The notes under the pieces were generated by a model. It searched no databases. It was not told the DNA's origin and saw nothing but the letters and a program-made list of their open reading frames with translations. The translations under genes and the position numbers were made by a program. 64,000 bases of DNA, from positions 44,056,047 to 44,120,046 of the forward strand of contig CM061918.1 in the NCBI GenBank assembly GCA_031002005.1, given 5' to 3'. Source of the DNA: Vandiemenella viatica (lineage: Eukaryota; Arthropoda; Insecta; Orthoptera; Morabidae). Shown piece by piece: positions 35,751 through 46,700 of the stretch (positions are counted from its first letter, which is position 1; each line of letters starts with the position of its first letter).

Positions 35751-36145
35751 AGTATATCCCGAAAACTAAGCAAGATATCGAAAAATTTTATTCTTTATTT
35801 TCGATTTGTCTCGTCGTGTTACATAAGAATCGATCATTAAATTTGACTTTTGCGAAATTTTTCTTCTCCATTTCAACTCAAGACACCTCACTTTTGATAC
35901 AGTATATCTCTAGAACTAGGTGAGATATCGAAAATTTTTATTCTTTATTTTTCATTTGTCTCGTCTTTTTAAATAAGAATCTATCATCAAATTTGACTTT
36001 GACCAATTTTTTATTTTGAGTTTCAACCAAAACAATTTCACATTTGGGACAGAATATCTCGAAAACTAAGCAGGATATAAAAAAATTTATTCTTCATTTT
36101 TTATTTTTCATATCGAGTTAAATAATAATCCATCACCAGATTGAG
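35751..36145. repeat. Tandem repeat with exact 150-bp period
   Basis: Unit starts AGTATATCCC/AGTATATCTC/AGAATATCTC fall at 35751, 35901 and 36051. Units share GAAAACTA..GATATCGAAAA, TTTATTCTTTATTTT, CTCGTC, AATAAGAATC and TCAAATTTGACTTT. About 2.6 units; unlike the 152-bp repeat at 15 kb in sequence. Confidence 0.85.
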
Positions 36146-36325
36146 GCGTCACCTTTATCCTAGAGTCCCCTTGAGGTTTTTGTACATATTCCCCGTGTCT
36201 GTATGGAAGCGGCCATGCCCCCTCCACTCCGGCCATGCCCCCCCACTCCTCCTCCGCCCTGCTTCACTTCAATGCGTGGTGGAGGTCTCTTGCGTCGTCT
36301 CCATATATTTCCTTCCTCCATGTTT
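36146..36325. other. C-rich unclassified stretch
   Basis: It contains a duplicated GGCCATGCCCCC block (about 36210 and 36232). Open frames here look compositional. Confidence 0.4.
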
Positions 36326-36478
36326 CAAACCTAGTGCAACATTAGGGAAGGAATTCGACCATGGCATTTTGAAGGAACTATCCCAGCATTCGCCTGGGGT
36401 GATTTGGGGAAACTGTGGAAAACCCAAATCTGGATGGCCGAACGGTATTCAAAACCTGTATCCTCCCGAATGCGAGGA
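36326..36478 (-). mobile_element. SINE, reverse orientation
   Basis: Its reverse complement begins CCTCGCATTCGGGAGGATAC and carries CGGCCATCCAGATTTGGG, TTCCTTCAAAATGCCATGG and TCGAATTCCTTCCCTAATG. This matches the bodies of the SINEs at 6886 and 29591. Confidence 0.7.
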
Positions 36479-36695
36479 ACAAATTACCAAATGAAGTGAT
36501 GAATAATTTACCAAAAACGCCGAAGGAATTTAAAATTAAAATTGGTAAATCTCAAAAGTAGGTGGGGTAGGAATTTAACCTCAAAGTATATAAGATAATA
36601 TAATAATAATAATGAGAAAGGGTAATCAGATGACTAAGGAAATTGTCATCAGAGCATGTGTCCCATCCCAATTAAAAATTAATAATAATAATAAT
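36479..36695 (+). mobile_element. LINE family A 3' end plus TAA microsatellite
   Basis: The text NKLPNEVMNNLPKTPKEFKI and the stop before a GGTGGG block correspond to the family A C-terminus (compare 28260-28360). Two AAT/TAA repeat tracts (about 36598-36612 and 36681-36695) follow. Confidence 0.6.
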
Positions 36696-37115
36696 AGGTG
36701 CAATGCTTATCGCTGACGGCCTGGTGATTATAGCTGACTCATAATACGACTTACAACGAGATATATACTTATTGAAGGACATGTCAAATAAATAAGAAAG
36801 ATCAATCGAACAAATTAACAAATATGTATATTTACGATATGACATAAACTTTAAAAGGAATCACAATGTTATTGTCAAATTACAGAAATTTCAATACCTG
36901 TGTGGAGTAATTAAAAGAAATTTAACGAATACCAGACGAGATACAATCAAGGAAATTTAACAAAGTAATGGCTGTACCTACATTGCTATAGGGTGCGAAT
37001 TGTGGACATTGACTGAACAACAAATAAAGTGGCTAGAAGCAGTTGACATTTCATAGAGCCGTGGCAGGGTATATTTTACGAGATAAGAAAACAAGTGGAA
37101 AAATAAGAAATTTAG

Positions 37116-37212
37116 ATGTTAAACATTTTTAATTTAAATGATGAAATAATTAGTTATAGGAAGAAATGGATCAAGCATTTATCGCGTATGGAGGACACCA
37201 GACCACTAAAGG
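37116..37212 (+). repeat. 97-bp RTE segment, resident copy
   Basis: This is the in-place copy of the block found at 33310-33406. It is in frame with the RTE-like C-terminus (YRKKWIKHLSRMEDTRPLKA), so this is the original location. Confidence 0.9.
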
Positions 37213-37340
37213 CGCTGCCCAGGTAGACCTATAAGCCAAAACAGCCGAGTAGGAGGACAGGTCGATATAAAAAGAGTTGGACACAAAAAGATGTGCGAAG
37301 GCGATTTATACCTTGACGATGATCTGATATATTTGGCTCT

Positions 37341-39830
37341 CTATTCATCTACATCTACATACTCTGCAATTCACAAAATTGTTGGTGGCAGAGGGTGCTC
37401 AGCACCAAAGCTTATCTCTTTGTTTTGCATTCCAATCCCTAATGGTACGAGGGAAAAAAGGATTCATATAAGAATCAGTCCGGCACCTTATTTCTCTAAT
37501 TTTATCTTTCCTGTCCTTCCGACTCAAATAGGTTGGTGGAAGACGTATTTCACTACACTCAAAAGTGAAAGTGGGAGTACGCATGTTTTCCAATAAGTTT
37601 AAACGAAACTTGTGTCGTCTATCTACCAGAGACTCCCAACCCAATCTACTAATCAGCTCTGTGACGCTTTCATAAGGACTGTAGCAAGCGGTCACGAATC
37701 GAGCGGCTCTTCTCTGTACTTTCTCTATACTTTCGATCAATCCCTTACGAAACGGGTCCCAAATGGCACAACAATAATCCAAATGTGGACGCACAAGAGA
37801 TTTGTACGCTATCTCCTTTGTTTGTTCATTACAATTTTTCAAGATTCGACCTATGAATCGCAGCCTAGAATTTGCTCTACCTACTAACGAATTAATGTAT
37901 ATGTCCCATTTCATGTTCCTTTGTACTGTTACTCCCGAATATTTCATAGAATCGACCATATCAATAACTGAACTGTTTACCTCGTATTTCTGAACAATCG
38001 GATTCTTTTTGTTAGTTATGCTCATTGTCTTGCACTTTTTACAATTTAGAGTAAGTTGCCACTCAGCGCACCAAGCCAAAATAACATCCAGATCGCGCTG
38101 AATTTCTAAGCAATCGGCCAAATTTCTTACTTCCCTATAAATAACCGCATCATCAGCAAACAATCTAAAAAGGCTTTTCGCTTTGTCTCCGAGATCGTTT
38201 ATAAAAATTAAGAAAAGAAGTGGTCCTATTACACTTGCTTGAGGTACACCCGATGTAACATCTAGATTAGAAGAACTTTCTCCTTCAACGACAACATACT
38301 GCGACCGACCAGTTAGAAAATCCTTTATCCATTCACAAAGCTGATCCGATATACCGTACGCTCGAAGCTTCGCTAAAAGGCGGTTGTGGGGCACAGAGTC
38401 AAAGGCTTTATGGAAATCTAAAAAAATTGCTTCTACTTGTGAACCTGTATCGATAACTTTCATTACGTCGTGTGTAAATAGGGCCAGCTGTGTTTCACAT
38501 GATCTTTTCTTCCGAAATCCATGTTGATTTGTTGTAAGCAAATTACTATAATCTAGAAAATTCATAATGTTCGAGCATATAATATGCTCCATAACTCTAT
38601 TACAAACAGATGTCATAGATATGGGACGATAGTTCCCAGGATCATTTCGATCACCTTTTTTGAAAATCGGAGTTACTTGCGCGATTTTCCTGTCTGAAGG
38701 TACTTTTCGCTCTTGTAATGATTTACTGAATATATCAGACAGAAATGGCCCGATTTCCGCCGCATACTCTGAAAATACTCTTACTGGAATTCCATTCGGG
38801 CCCGGTGCTTTCCCCCACTTCAGGAGCTCTAATTGCTTAACGATAACTGCAGTATCTATTCGTAATGATTCCATCACCGACTCGCCACGGCGTGGGAAAA
38901 CGGGAATACTATCCTTATGTCCATTTGTAAATGAATTTTTGAATACAGTATTTTATACGTTAGCTTTATCGCGGCTTTCATTAACCTCGGAACCTTCACG
39001 AATTAGTGCTGGAATATTGCTGTTGGTACAATTAACTTTTCGTACATACGACTAAAATTTCTTTGGGTTTTCTGTGAGACTCTTAGAGAGAGAGTTGGAG
39101 TGAAAATCGTTAAAGGCCTCGCGCATTACATTATTAATACGTCCTCTTAAATCAGCTAAGGTTTCTAAATCGTTGCGACACCCCTTCCTTCTTGAGCGTG
39201 CGTGTATTTTCCTTTGTTTTTTGTGTAATCTTTTGACTTCGCATGTGTACCACGGTGGATCATTCTCCCCCTTTATTGTCCGTTTTGGTATATGTATTTC
39301 CATTCCTTCCCTGACTATATGTATAAAACGATGCCACATCTCTTCAACGGTGTCCTTTGTTGACTTGAAGTTATGGTAATTATTCCTCAAGTAGGTTCTA
39401 AAACACTCCTTTGAGGCCTTACTGAATCTGTATACAATCCGCCATTTTTTCCTTATTCGCTTGGTCATTAATTTGATAGTCGCAATTACCGCTTTGTGAT
39501 CGCTTATTCCTGTGGTCGTTGAAATATCGGTGAATAATTCTGGCCTGTTGGTAACCAGCGAGTCTAAAATGTTTTCGCTACCATTATGACACTGCGTAAG
39601 TTCATTAACTAGCTGCTCGAGATGATTATCTGACAACAACTCAAGAATTACTTCAGAATCTGCCTTATCCCTGTTACCTGTGATGTGAACGTAATTACGC
39701 CAGTCAATATAAGGCAGATTGTAGTCGCCTCATAGAATCAGAGCATGATCCTTAAAACGGCTAGCTATACTATTTACATTCAGCTGGTATTGAAGCTACC
39801 TCTCTTCTCCCACTATTGCGATAAATTATG
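37341..39830 (-). mobile_element. LINE family B (CR1/L2-like), 5' truncated, three stops
   Basis: On the minus strand one reading frame runs from about 39830 to 37399. It carries an endonuclease GDYNLPYIDW motif (about 39715) and a TGISDHKAVIATIK SDH motif, then SLTENPKKF and the RT domain. The frame is broken only by TGA (39730-39732), TAG (39052-39054, where Trp is expected) and TAA (38953-38955, where Leu is expected); no frameshift is visible. The 3' tail has CTACATCTACAT-type repeats at 37348-37360. Its insertion target is the RTE-like tail. The 5' end is truncated before the full endonuclease. Confidence 0.8.
37399..38877 (-). CDS. LINE family B reverse transcriptase domain, uninterrupted
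   Basis: The frame is open for 492 residues. RT motifs appear in order: KAPGPNGIPVRVF, YRPISMTSVCNRVMEHII, QHGFRKKRSCETQLALFTHD, FLDFHKAFDSVPH, TSGVPQASVIGPLLFLIFIN and the catalytic RLFADDAVIYR. The C-terminal region QRRAARFVTACYSPYESVTE..FFPRTIRDWN is typical of CR1/L2-like LINEs. The true protein would begin upstream; stops at 38955 and 39054 separate it from the endonuclease. The enzyme would make cDNA from its own RNA by target-primed reverse transcription. Confidence 0.85.
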   Translation of the reverse strand: MMESLRIDTAVIVKQLELLKWGKAPGPNGIPVRVFSEYAAEIGPFLSDIFSKSLQERKVPSDRKIAQVTPIFKKGDRNDPGNYRPISMTSVCNRVMEHIICSNIMNFLDYSNLLTTNQHGFRKKRSCETQLALFTHDVMKVIDTGSQVEAIFLDFHKAFDSVPHNRLLAKLRAYGISDQLCEWIKDFLTGRSQYVVVEGESSSNLDVTSGVPQASVIGPLLFLIFINDLGDKAKSLFRLFADDAVIYREVRNLADCLEIQRDLDVILAWCAEWQLTLNCKKCKTMSITNKKNPIVQKYEVNSSVIDMVDSMKYSGVTVQRNMKWDIYINSLVGRANSRLRFIGRILKNCNEQTKEIAYKSLVRPHLDYCCAIWDPFRKGLIESIEKVQRRAARFVTACYSPYESVTELISRLGWESLVDRRHKFRLNLLENMRTPTFTFECSEIRLPPTYLSRKDRKDKIREIRCRTDSYMNPFFPRTIRDWNAKQRDKLWC

Positions 39831-40560
39831 GAGCAGTACCATTATTACTACTTCAACACCTGTCACGTATTTTGCAAGATTTTCATTTTCTACTCAACCT
39901 ATTTAACTTTCGTTTTGATGTTATCAGAAGTGTCATTAATACTGGTTTACTTATATTTGAAAAAATTGAGAAAATTTATGAATAGAATTGAACTTAAATG
40001 GATTGACTGGTGCTTCAAGAATATCTTTAATTTATCCAACATTTGATTTGTAACGTTGCTATATCTATTAAGTTTGAAGTCCTGACAATATTTTACAATA
40101 AGCGTTTGTAATTGAGCAATTTCACTGTTATCTAAAAGTAGCATTTCTCAACATTTTCAGTAAAATGTCAAAAATAGTTGACACAAACCACTAACAGAAA
40201 TAGATTTAATTTTTCCCCTATATTTATATAAACAATCAACCCTGTCAAATCTTATCGGCACCAAAAACCTTTACCTTTAATAAGGTCCTCATAAAATGTT
40301 TAGTAACTTATCCTCAAAGGAAAGACGCTCTTTTCGCTGACTATTTTAAATAAATACACTATTATAGCAACAATGTAGTCATATTCTTATATCCTGGAAA
40401 TTCCTTGCTGGACATTGAAATATTCATGTCATTTAGGAGGGTTGGCCTATAGCTTACACTCTCTTACAACCTCATACAGTATGAGTGTGTATCCATTTTA
40501 TATAGAAAATTTTATGTGAACAATTTTTGGTAATTTATTTTTTGTTTGATACCTTATATT
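39831..40560. other. Intergenic, no recognised gene
   Basis: AT-rich stretch with no coding similarity on either strand. Confidence 0.5.
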
Positions 40561-41180
40561 CAGTTAGAGTTAGTTTTTGAATGTTATGCCTCTGGACTAC
40601 CTGACCTATCTTCGTGGACTAGAGTTTGTGCGCAGACAAAACGTTGTGAATCACTGACCTACCATAAATCCAATGAATTTTCAGTAGTAATGGAATACTG
40701 CCTAATATCGCGTGCAATCATTTTATGCTCGCTCGAAGTGCATCGACCCGACGTGGCACAGACTTAAAAAGTCATTGGATACCTCTAAAGAAATATTTAG
40801 CCGTACTTCCACTAAAGTCTTCCATATTTCCGAGTGTGTTGCAGAACGTTGTATACGAACTGATCTTTCGATCATGTCATAGTTATGTTTGATTTGACTC
40901 ATGGCTGGTGATCTAGGTGGCTAAATAATTTACTGAAATTGTAGGGCACCGTCCCGAAATGGTCCATCGTTGTTACCTGTCTAATCCCGCTGACACTGAC
41001 TTCGCTGGTCTCATAGTGATTATTAGACGTGGTCGGTAGTTGCGTTGTTCATGGCAGGAGGTAATTTACTCTTAACGGTGTGGAGTGAGGAATACTGAAT
41101 TCGCAAACAATTTCCGAAACGGAAAGCTCAACACGTCTAGCACCAACTACCATTCCGCGAGAGTACAAATACAGAGACTT
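40561..41180 (-). mobile_element. Tc1-like transposon remnant, internally deleted
   Basis: At about 41085-41170 the minus strand reads RGMVVGARRVELSVSEIVCE, like the N-terminal helix-turn-helix of insect Tc1-like transposases. At about 40700-40960 it resembles the C-terminal coding end and 3' region (CATCGACCCGACGTGGCAC, GGTGATCTAGGTGGC). The catalytic middle is deleted. TIRs not located. Confidence 0.5.
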
Positions 41181-41620
41181 TTAGATTATTGATTAATTTT
41201 AAGTCCCTCAGAGAAAATATTCCACATATATAGTCTGCTTATTGTCGGTTTTGTGTGTACCTGCATTGAGTTAGTTTGTCCGTGTGATCTACTAAACAGT
41301 TTTTCAACATCAGAAGGCACTATCAGAGATTTTGTTCACATTTTGAGACTGGGTGTTTCTAAGGCATATGAACAGTACATTTAGATGGAAATACCTGTAG
41401 TTTTCTTTCTTTATTGTTTATGGTTATATACACTGTTCTAAACCACCGTGGCTTCTCGAATTCAGCGTTTTTGGTAACTCATGACCTTGATTAACTTTTA
41501 TGTCACCAGCAATTTTAGGAGTATGAGGAACATAGCTTTTCACTATGAATACTTGTGGCGATTAACACTGGTCATAGCTGATTCATTAACATTGTTTATT
41601 ATTAATTGAACACATTTAAT
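41181..41620. other. Intergenic, no recognised gene
   Basis: No coding or repeat similarity noted. Confidence 0.5.
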
Positions 41621-41624
41621 TTAA

Positions 41625-42510
41625 CAGCAATGGACCTCACGCTCCAGTGGCAATTTCCCTATGCACCAATGTTTCCCTTTTCTTGTGCCCTCTACGTTTT
41701 TCAACTTTAAATTCTTTCTACGTTTTTATAAAGTATTCAACACTTCTCTTGGTAATCCATTCCAATCCCCGACCCTCCTTATGGAAGAAAGAAAATTTTC
41801 CACACCCTTATGCCAGAAATCGTGTTTTCTTTTCCCTTGCTTGTACGTCTCCAAATTCCTCAACCAACATTTTTCCACGCATCCAACAGTATACGCCTTG
41901 TACTCTCCGAGCACTCTCTTCATACTTCCTCTGTTTTTGAGTGAGTCCCATTTTAGTTTCTTTATCATATCACTTACTAACTGTGTTCAGCGTTGATTTC
42001 AGGGACCAATACAGCAGCCCTACTTTGCACCCCTTCCATCTCCTGTACTTAATACCTAAAATATGGATCCCATATTATACCACCATATTCAAGCAATGGA
42101 CTGATCAAAGTTTTGTAACCTAATTCCCTCTATTTTTTAGGATATCTTTTCATCACTATCTTCAGCAAGTAAAGGATGTTGAAACCTTTTCCTACCACCT
42201 GTCCAATGCCTGCTCAGTTGGGTTTGTTATCAAAATTATGTGAAGGTATTTACATTTCAAGCATGGAGGAAGTAATCTTTTCCTCGTAATCAATTTTTAG
42301 TTTTTTTTTATCTGTGTACCTAATTACCTTACAATTCGTTTAAATTATCTTCATCCCATGTTCACCTACTCAGCTAGATATCCTGTCCATATCATCCTGC
42401 AGCTTCTACCGTATTCATCCTATTACATAGAATTATGTCACCAGCAAACAACCCAACTTCTGACAGTAAACCATCAACGTAATCATTCGTTGTTTGGCCA
42501 CTGTGATTTC
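41625..42510 (-). mobile_element. LINE family A, 3' end copy
   Basis: Minus-strand pieces MIKKLKWDSLKNRGSMKRVL, GVENFLSSIRRVGDWNGLPR and, further upstream, the QDDMDRISSW-like and FADD-flanking text fit the family A C-terminal part. The 3' UTR ends near 41630 with GGACCTCACGCTCCAGTGGC. Frameshifts present. Confidence 0.7.
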
Positions 42511-42846
42511 CATAGCCAATTGGGATTGATTTAATCATTTAATAATTTGTCCTCTTCACTAGTAAAATCCTTGCGTGTACTGACCTTGTTATTGTTGTCT
42601 TTGGTTTTGATACGTTGTTCAGATATGTCTGAAACAAAATGTGATTTATATTAAGATTGAATGAACACATATATTATTTTCTGTAATTATTGTTTATCAG
42701 TATAATAAAACTAAGTTCCTTCATAAAATAGCGATTGCTTATAGCATACGTATGGTGAGACTTGTTTATTTCTTTATAAGAAACACCAACAAGAGGTTAT
42801 AAACAGGTGGATTCCGTTTTGTGATAAGGTAAATGAATAATTTGTC
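42511..42846 (+). promoter_or_regulatory. Upstream region of ZNF622
   Basis: The 336 bases between a LINE remnant and the start codon must contain or lie next to the promoter. No TATA box or CpG-rich island is obvious; a short GTTATAAACAGG block lies at about 42796. An upstream non-coding exon cannot be excluded. Confidence 0.3.
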
Positions 42847-43700
42847 ATGGATATAAAGCATACTTGTATCACATGTCGGGTTGCATTTGCAAATGCTGAA
42901 ATACAGAGAATGCATTACAAATCAGACTGGCATCGTTACAATTTGAAAAGGAAAGTTGCTGAAGTTCCACCAGTAACAGCAGAAGAATTTCAGAGGAGAG
43001 TTCTTGAACAGAGAGAACAAGATAGCAGCTTGAAAAAGAACGTTTCTTTTCATTGTGATTCTTGCAGAAAAGTGTTTAACACGGAAAATGCTTTCAGTAA
43101 CCATTTAAATTCGAAGAAACATGTGGAAAGTTTAGCTATCAACGGAAACCAGATGACAACTCATTCCAAAACGGAGGATGAGAAGCAGCGCACCGAATCC
43201 GAAGAGTCTGAAATAGAAGAAGTTGATTCCGATGAATGGAATGAAGATAATGAAGACAGTGCTGCGCAGCCAAACGATTGCATTTTCTGCTCTCACCACA
43301 GTAGGAACATGATGAAAAACTTAAAACATATGACAGTTGCCCATTCGTTTTTTGTGCCAGATGTGGAATATGTTGTTGATATGAGGGGACTGTTATTGTA
43401 CTTGATAGAGAAAGTTACAAAGGGCTATATGTGCCTTTGGTGCAATGACAGGGGCAGAACATTCTATTCAGCAGATGCTGCAAGACATCATATGATAGAC
43501 AAGGGTCATTGCAAGATGTTGCATGAAGGAGAAGCATTGGCTGAATATGCTGACTTCTATGATTACAGTACAAGTTATCCAAATCAAGAGCAGGATCCAG
43601 ATGAGGAAGTGGAAATTCCAGTTCTTGATGATTCCGATTATCAACTAGTCCTGCCTTCTGGAAGTGTAGTTGGTCACAGATCATTGTTAAGATACTATAA
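42847..43700 (+). CDS. ZNF622: ZNF622 coding exon 1
   Basis: It encodes residues 1-284 and two bases of the next codon, covering all four zinc-finger units. The donor GTAAGT at 43701 is optimal. The in-frame TAA just after the donor is intronic. Confidence 0.95.
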
Positions 43701-46700
43701 GTAAGTATTATTTTCCATTTCATATGCTAATATTAAAGCTTAACTGTAACTGGTAGCTCAGTGGTTATAAATAGTAATGTACTTCTGTACACCAGTCACG
43801 CTTGTAGGTAAAAAACAAGAATGCCGTTATCATTCACATTATTTATTTGGTTTAATCCTACACTGCGATTCCGCCACTGACTGGCGTTGATGTGACGTCA
43901 TATTGATGTTGTTTTGAGGTATTCGCTGTCGATGTACCAACATAAAGATAATTTATTATTGTGACCAGCTGCAGAAATCCGATAACACATCAAACACTGA
44001 ACATCTGGTTGTGTTATCGGACATCTGCGGCCGCTTACCAGCATCTGATTCACCTTCGGGATATCAGTTTAGGTTGATATTGTACAGTTTTAAATTATTG
44101 TGACCTCGCTACGCTCAGTCACAATAGCACTAAAAGGAATAAACCTAATTATGTTGGTAGTCGACAGCGAATACGTCAAAACAATGTTACGTCAACGCCG
44201 GTCAGTGGCGGAATCGCAGTCTAGGATTAAACCATTTATTTCATAAGTATTATTGGCCCTGGGATCATATGAATCTTTCCTCTTTTAGTGCAGCTTTTCA
44301 TGTTGTACACTAAATTCAATTTAATTAATTTGAAGAACTAATCTAAGGAAAATAGCACATTTTTCAATTAAATTATAATTTTTTGGTGTTACCTAACTGA
44401 AGAAGGAATCCCACCTATACTGTCAAAAATGCCTATTTTTATTTTAATTCCAAAGGAAAAGTAAAAACATTTTGCTGACTTACACATCATATGAAAGTAC
44501 AGGGCGTTCGCCGGGAAACGCAACCCTCCCAGTCTGTTGCCGTCGGCAACTTGCTCGGTCAGCGGGGCCAGCGGTTCCCGCCACACGATACCGTGAATCA
44601 CCGTACTGTTTAACACCTCCGCTGCCCCAACAGTGCAGTGGCACAGTATAATGGGACCCTTACATGGTTAAGAACGGTTTTCTTTGCATTGTAGCTAGTT
44701 TGTGACTTCAGTCTCTTATTAATCAGTGTTGTGAATAAACGTTTCTTTGCGGTTTGGCTGGTTTAGGGCTTCATACTCTTACTAATCTGTACCGTGTTTG
44801 AGTGTGAGTAAAATTATGGTACGTTACAGTTTGCAACAAAGAATATTTCTCTACGATACATATGTGAAGAAGAAGTCGTTTAAAAAGTGTCGCAGTAAAT
44901 TTCGTCGCGAATATCCTGGCGCTTTACTGCCAGCTAAATCAACAATTCTGCGTCTGGTTAAAAAAGTAAGAGAAACGGGTTCATTTTTTAACAAAAAGAG
45001 ACTGTCGGTCAACCGTATTCTCACAGAGGAGAAAATTGACGATATCGCTTTTCGACTAGAACAGTCACCCAAAAAATCATTAAGTCAGTTAGGGCAGCAG
45101 GCAGGCGTATCTAAGACGTCAGCTTGGAAAGTAACAAAGCTAGTTCACTTAAAGCCGTACAAAACAATTGTGGTGCATAAAATTACAGAAATAGACCAGG
45201 GGCCTAGGATTAGATTTTGCAACTGGTACCTGCAGGGTGTCCACGATGGCACTGTTGATCCGCAACTGACGTTTTTCTCTGATGAGGCCTGGTTTCATCT
45301 GAGTGGTTATGTTAACGCTCAAAACAGTCGACACTGGAGTTCAGAAAAACCAAATACTCTACTCCAACTGCCATTGCATGACTTAAAAGTGGGTGTTTGG
45401 TGTGCGATTAGTGCTTCGAGAATCATAGGTCCAATTTTCTTCCGTGAAACTCTTACTTCCGCAAGATATATCGAAAATATTGTGAAACCGTTTTTCGAGA
45501 AACTTACTGAAGAAGAAAAATTGTATGGCTATTTTCAACAGGATGGGGCGACAGCTCACACCGCTAGAAATTCGCTTGCTGCACTTGACGAAGTGTTTTA
45601 TGATCGTGTAATCAGCCGTGGGTTGTGGCCCGCCAGATCACCGGATTTAAACCCATGTGACTTCTACCTTTGGGGTAAACTTAAGGGTAAGGTGTACGAA
45701 GGAAATCCTCACACATTGGAAGAACTTGAGGAAAAAATCTATCAAGTAATAATGTCCATTGACAAAGGTGAAATCCAGCGTGTGTCTCGAAATATGTTCA
45801 GAAGATGTGAAATGTGCATTACACAAGAGGGTCAACACTTCCAGCATCTTTTATAAGGTAAGCTAATGAATTACGACACATTTAAATGCTTAGCACATAC
45901 AAGTTTATGAAGCGTAATTATTGTGAAATAGTCCGCGGCCGACGGTCGAACAATGCCGGAAGCTGATCGCTCGCTCGCCGGGAGCAGTTTCTTCCTTGTA
46001 GCGCTAACAGTGGGTTGCGTTTCCCGGCGAATGCCCTGTATTTTTACAGTTAAAAAACTTTTTACCAATAATTGTGAAACATTTAACGTCTTGTGCATGT
46101 TGAGGATGGTGGATAAAACAAATCTTTACTAAATAGGTTGTACTCTAGGCACTATTGTACTTTTGGTCAAAAAAATTGGTACACAGGTTGGTTGTATGAT
46201 GTTATTTAATATATGTTGCCCTTAGAGCTGCAAAATGTTGGCCTAAGTACCACATAAAGTTAACAGAAAAATATTTATTAACTCAGTATGATAACGATTG
46301 TTCTGGACATCATTCCAACTGGGTCTATTGGAGATCCACATCCTGTTACAACAACATTTACTAATGACATCATAATACTGCTGTAGTCAATCACAAGACG
46401 TATTATTTCCAGGCAGTAATTCTATTGTAATACAGCATGGACATTGTTTATGAGCAGAAATTTGGTTGTAATGCACCCTGTATCAACATGACAGTGTTAA
46501 ATCTTATATATATATATAAAAATAGACGTGTTTTTTCCTATATTTCACTTTTCAGCCACCACTACCTAGCACAGGTCACTGATGTTTGTGGGTGGAAGTA
46601 GCATGGAGTTTCCTGTCGTGCACAACGTTGGCCGAATGCCGATAGCTGTGGGGATGTGGGAAATATAATGATTAAAGTTGGTCAGTACAGGGAGTTTTCA

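Larger units (their letters stand above)
31465..37338 (+). mobile_element. RTE-like LINE, decayed copy split by nested insertions
   Basis: 31465-31840 resembles the 5' region of insect RTE-like elements. 31844-32215 encodes an endonuclease N-terminal piece (KIAVLNTICLSNRETKLQ, YIMDYSGVPQGKKAASGVAI and AYEWINDRIEKLGI). It is interrupted at about 32490 by a LINE family A copy and resumes at about 34650 (KRLDYILGNVPVQNNINQIW, KRRKKYTKRALKIW). It is again interrupted by satellite, SINE and LINE DNA (35570-36695) and resumes with a degenerate ADDLVIIADS-like motif at about 36710 and a C-terminal YRKKWIKHLSRMEDTRPLKA segment near 37180. Heavily mutated. Confidence 0.65.

Noticed and set aside
35751..36145. 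Repeat array considered as CRISPR-like
   Set aside because: Contiguous 150-bp units without short repeats and unique spacers, in eukaryotic DNA; it is a tandem satellite.
44798..44815. Six-residue upstream extension of the transposase
   Set aside because: It has no ATG; the first Met at 44816 starts the family-like MVRYSLQQR sequence.
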